From NCBI GenBank assembly GCA_003648815.1, contig QMPZ01000066.1, positions 1 through 8,237 of the forward strand: a stretch of 8,237 nt of DNA. The letters run 5' to 3'. The notes under the pieces were generated by a model. The model worked only from the letters and a program-made list of their open reading frames with translations, searched no databases and was not told the DNA's origin. Shown one piece after another: positions 6,480 through 8,237 of the stretch (positions are counted from its first letter, which is position 1; each line of letters opens with the position of its first letter). This DNA is from Candidatus Aerophobota bacterium. Its GTDB lineage: Bacteria; Aerophobota; Aerophobia; Aerophobales; B47-G16. The position numbers were made by a program, and so were the translations under genes.

Positions 6480-7445
6480 TTATTCCTCTTTTCTCCTGAG
6501 CAGTGTATGTATCGTTACAGCGATGAGGATAAGTAGACCGTAAATTACCTGCGTCCAAAAGCCAGAAAGACCGGCGGCAACAATTCCCGCTTCTAATGAA
6601 CCTATAAGGAAGGCGCCTATGAAAGTCCCCAGTATAGTTCCCTCACCCCCAAACATGGAAGTTCCACCCACAAATACAGTAGCAAAAGTTGTCAACATAT
6701 AACCTTCTCCCATTGTAGGCCACCACTTCAGCATTCTAAAACTATCTATTAATCCAGCGAAGGCTGCTAAGGTTCCCATCAATATGAATACTATCGTCTT
6801 GGTTCTGTCGACGTTTATTCCCATCATCCTCGCTGCGCCTTCATTATCACCGACAAAAAGCACGTAATTACCAAACTTATGCCGGAATAAGATAAGCCAT
6901 AGAATAACTGTCAAAGCGACAAACCATACTGACTGGGCTGGGATAAAACCCCCTATTTTACCTGCCAGAGCACTGTGCAGCGGATGTCCTATGAGAACTG
7001 TGAAGGACTTGCCTAATCCTCCAGAAAGAACATTGATGCATCCCCTTATGAGGAACATCATCCCCAGGGTGACGACTATTGAGGGGATACCAATCCTCCT
7101 TATCAATGTGCCGTTAAGGGCTCCAATCCCAGCGCCACTGGCCAAACCGCCTACTACCCCCAGGACAATACTTCCCGTGGCGGAGAATATCGTGGCACAG
7201 ACGTATCCGGAAAAGGCCATTACCGAAGGGAAGGACATATCAATTTCCCCGCTGATAAGCACAAGCGTCAGTCCTAAACCCATAATACCCACGAATGGAA
7301 CCGTTGATAAGAAGGCGAGGTAAATGGTGGGTCTTAGGAAAACCCGTGGACTTGTGAGCATAAATGATGCAAGGATCAACGCAAAGATGGTGATGAGTCC
7401 AAGCTGCGTTCTATACCTGCCCAGATTCAACTTAGTAAAGTTCAT
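6480..7445 (-). CDS. Ribose-type (CUT2) ABC transporter permease
   Basis: This is the inner-membrane permease of a sugar importer of the RbsC-like BPD_transp_2 family, 321 residues, the usual length. It has about 8-10 hydrophobic segments, starting near residues 15-31 and 42-64 and ending near 296-315. Family marks are GEIDMS at 66-71 (commonly GEIDLS), the cytoplasmic GDNEGAARMMGINVDRTK stretch at 199-216 that is typical of ATPase-contacting loops in this family, and VGGTSMFGGEGT at 259-270. A strong ribosome binding site lies 7 bases before the ATG. It follows the ATPase gene by 26 bases and is surely co-transcribed with it. The substrate cannot be read from the permease: ribose, xylose, other monosaccharides, autoinducer-2 or related solutes are possible. 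Confidence 0.94.
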   Translation of the reverse strand: MNFTKLNLGRYRTQLGLITIFALILASFMLTSPRVFLRPTIYLAFLSTVPFVGIMGLGLTLVLISGEIDMSFPSVMAFSGYVCATIFSATGSIVLGVVGGLASGAGIGALNGTLIRRIGIPSIVVTLGMMFLIRGCINVLSGGLGKSFTVLIGHPLHSALAGKIGGFIPAQSVWFVALTVILWLILFRHKFGNYVLFVGDNEGAARMMGINVDRTKTIVFILMGTLAAFAGLIDSFRMLKWWPTMGEGYMLTTFATVFVGGTSMFGGEGTILGTFIGAFLIGSLEAGIVAAGLSGFWTQVIYGLLILIAVTIHTLLRRKEE

Positions 7446-7452
7446 ACCTTCA

Positions 7453-7458
7453 CTCCTT
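7453..7458 (-). promoter_or_regulatory. Ribosome binding site of the ABC permease
   Basis: On the minus strand AAGGAG lies 7 bases upstream of the permease ATG, a near-consensus site in the 26-base gap after the ATPase gene. Confidence 0.75.
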
Positions 7459-7471
7459 TATCTTCTTAAGT

Positions 7472-8233
7472 TTAGCCTGCAGGTTCCGGGACATGATGAA
7501 TTTGGATCAATACCTCGTTAAGGTCAGGCTCGGAGATTTCTTTTCTTTCATATCTACCCACTACCCGTCCCCTGTCCAGGATGACGAACCTGTCAGAGAC
7601 AGAATATACGTTGGCAATGGTATGGGATATATACACGCAGGATTTTCCGCTCTCCTTCAGTTTTTCTATAAAGTTCAATACTTTATTAACTTCTTTCACC
7701 GACAGCGCCCTGGTAGGCTCATCCAGGATTACAAGATCAGCCTTGAAATACATAGCTCTACCTATGGCTATGCCCTGACGTTCCCCTCCTGACAGTGTCT
7801 TTACTGGCGAGTCGGGTAGCACCCCTCCTCCGGTGAATCCCAAAAGTTCCTTCATCATTTTATCGGTCTCTCTTTTCACCTTATCTAACCGGATGAAACC
7901 CAGCCTGTCTGTCAGTTCCCTGCCGAGAAACAGATTCCTCCAAATGGTTTGCTTGGTTCCCAGGGCTTGCTCCTGGAAGACAGTTTCAATGCCTAATTTA
8001 TGAGCTTCTCTGACTGAATAGCTCTTCAGATCTATCTTTTTCCCTTTAATGTATATTTCCCCCTTGGTGGGAGGATATACTCCACTTAGAATTTTTATCA
8101 ATGTCGATTTTCCCGCGCCATTGTCACCGATCAAACCGATAACCTCATTTGATCCAACCTCAAAATCGACCCCTCGCAAGGCAACAATTTTCCCAAAAGA
8201 TTTATGAATATTTTTCATTTGCACTATACTCAT
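7472..8233 (-). CDS. CUT2-type sugar ABC transporter ATP-binding protein, single domain
   Basis: This 253-residue cytoplasmic ATPase powers import through the adjacent permease. Walker A is GDNGAGKST at 36-44, the Q-loop is Q87, the signature is LSGGERQ at 147-153, Walker B is LVILDEP at 167-173 with catalytic Glu172, and the H-loop is His204, so it should be active. The NLFLGRE segment at 100-106 and the DEPTRALSVKEV stretch are typical of CUT2 ATPases; the Arg in PTRALS replaces the more common Ala. It is a one-domain protein like FrcA, unlike the roughly 500-residue double ATPases RbsA and MglA. The ATG sits only 4 bases from the window edge, so its ribosome binding site is out of view; the N-terminus begins normally with a short strand before KSFGK, so the gene appears complete. 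A sugar-binding protein gene probably lies upstream, beyond the right edge. Confidence 0.94.
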   Translation of the reverse strand: MSIVQMKNIHKSFGKIVALRGVDFEVGSNEVIGLIGDNGAGKSTLIKILSGVYPPTKGEIYIKGKKIDLKSYSVREAHKLGIETVFQEQALGTKQTIWRNLFLGRELTDRLGFIRLDKVKRETDKMMKELLGFTGGGVLPDSPVKTLSGGERQGIAIGRAMYFKADLVILDEPTRALSVKEVNKVLNFIEKLKESGKSCVYISHTIANVYSVSDRFVILDRGRVVGRYERKEISEPDLNEVLIQIHHVPEPAG

Positions 8234-8237
8234 AAGC

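Noticed and set aside
6991..7521. Open frames on the plus strand opposite the ABC permease
   Set aside because: The permease has clear family motifs and membrane segments on the minus strand; the plus-strand frames are Pro/Thr-rich complements of hydrophobic codons.

Overview
The window looks like a piece of chromosome from a Gram-negative-type (diderm) bacterium. The support is two outer-membrane secretins, exported proteins with Sec-type signal peptides, and ordinary bacterial Shine-Dalgarno sites. Base composition is moderate and the proteins are rich in Lys, Glu and Arg, which would suit a thermophile or a little-studied lineage. I cannot assign a phylum from the sequence alone.

The layout is two convergent gene groups. 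The plus-strand group (1-4907) holds three genes. First is the 3' part of a gene for a repeated, Ig-like (PapD/DUF916-like) extracytoplasmic protein, cut by the left edge. Next is a 520-residue secretin with two tandem STN domains. Last is a second secretin, about 628 residues, whose roughly 240-residue C-terminal extension looks like an extra outer-membrane beta-barrel. The gaps are about 70 and 30 bases, so these three probably form one operon.

The minus-strand group (8233 down to 4931) begins with a single-domain ABC ATPase and a ribose-type (CUT2) permease. These are part of a sugar or related small-solute importer whose binding protein is not in view. It ends, 76 bases further on, with another four-domain Ig-like exported protein that is clearly a paralogue of the first plus-strand gene. 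The two groups meet tail to tail with 23 bases between stop codons.

The most interesting content is the secretin/Ig-like cluster. Two divergent secretin paralogues are bracketed by two inverted paralogues of a chaperone-like beta-sandwich protein. No secretion ATPase, inner-membrane platform, pseudopilin or pilin gene is visible. I infer a possible undescribed outer-membrane assembly or export module, with the Ig-like proteins acting as periplasmic partners or surface components. The flanking CUT2 transporter looks like an ordinary, functionally separate neighbour. I see no RNA genes, CRISPR arrays, insertion sequences or attachment sites, and no gene-free stretch longer than about 80 bases.
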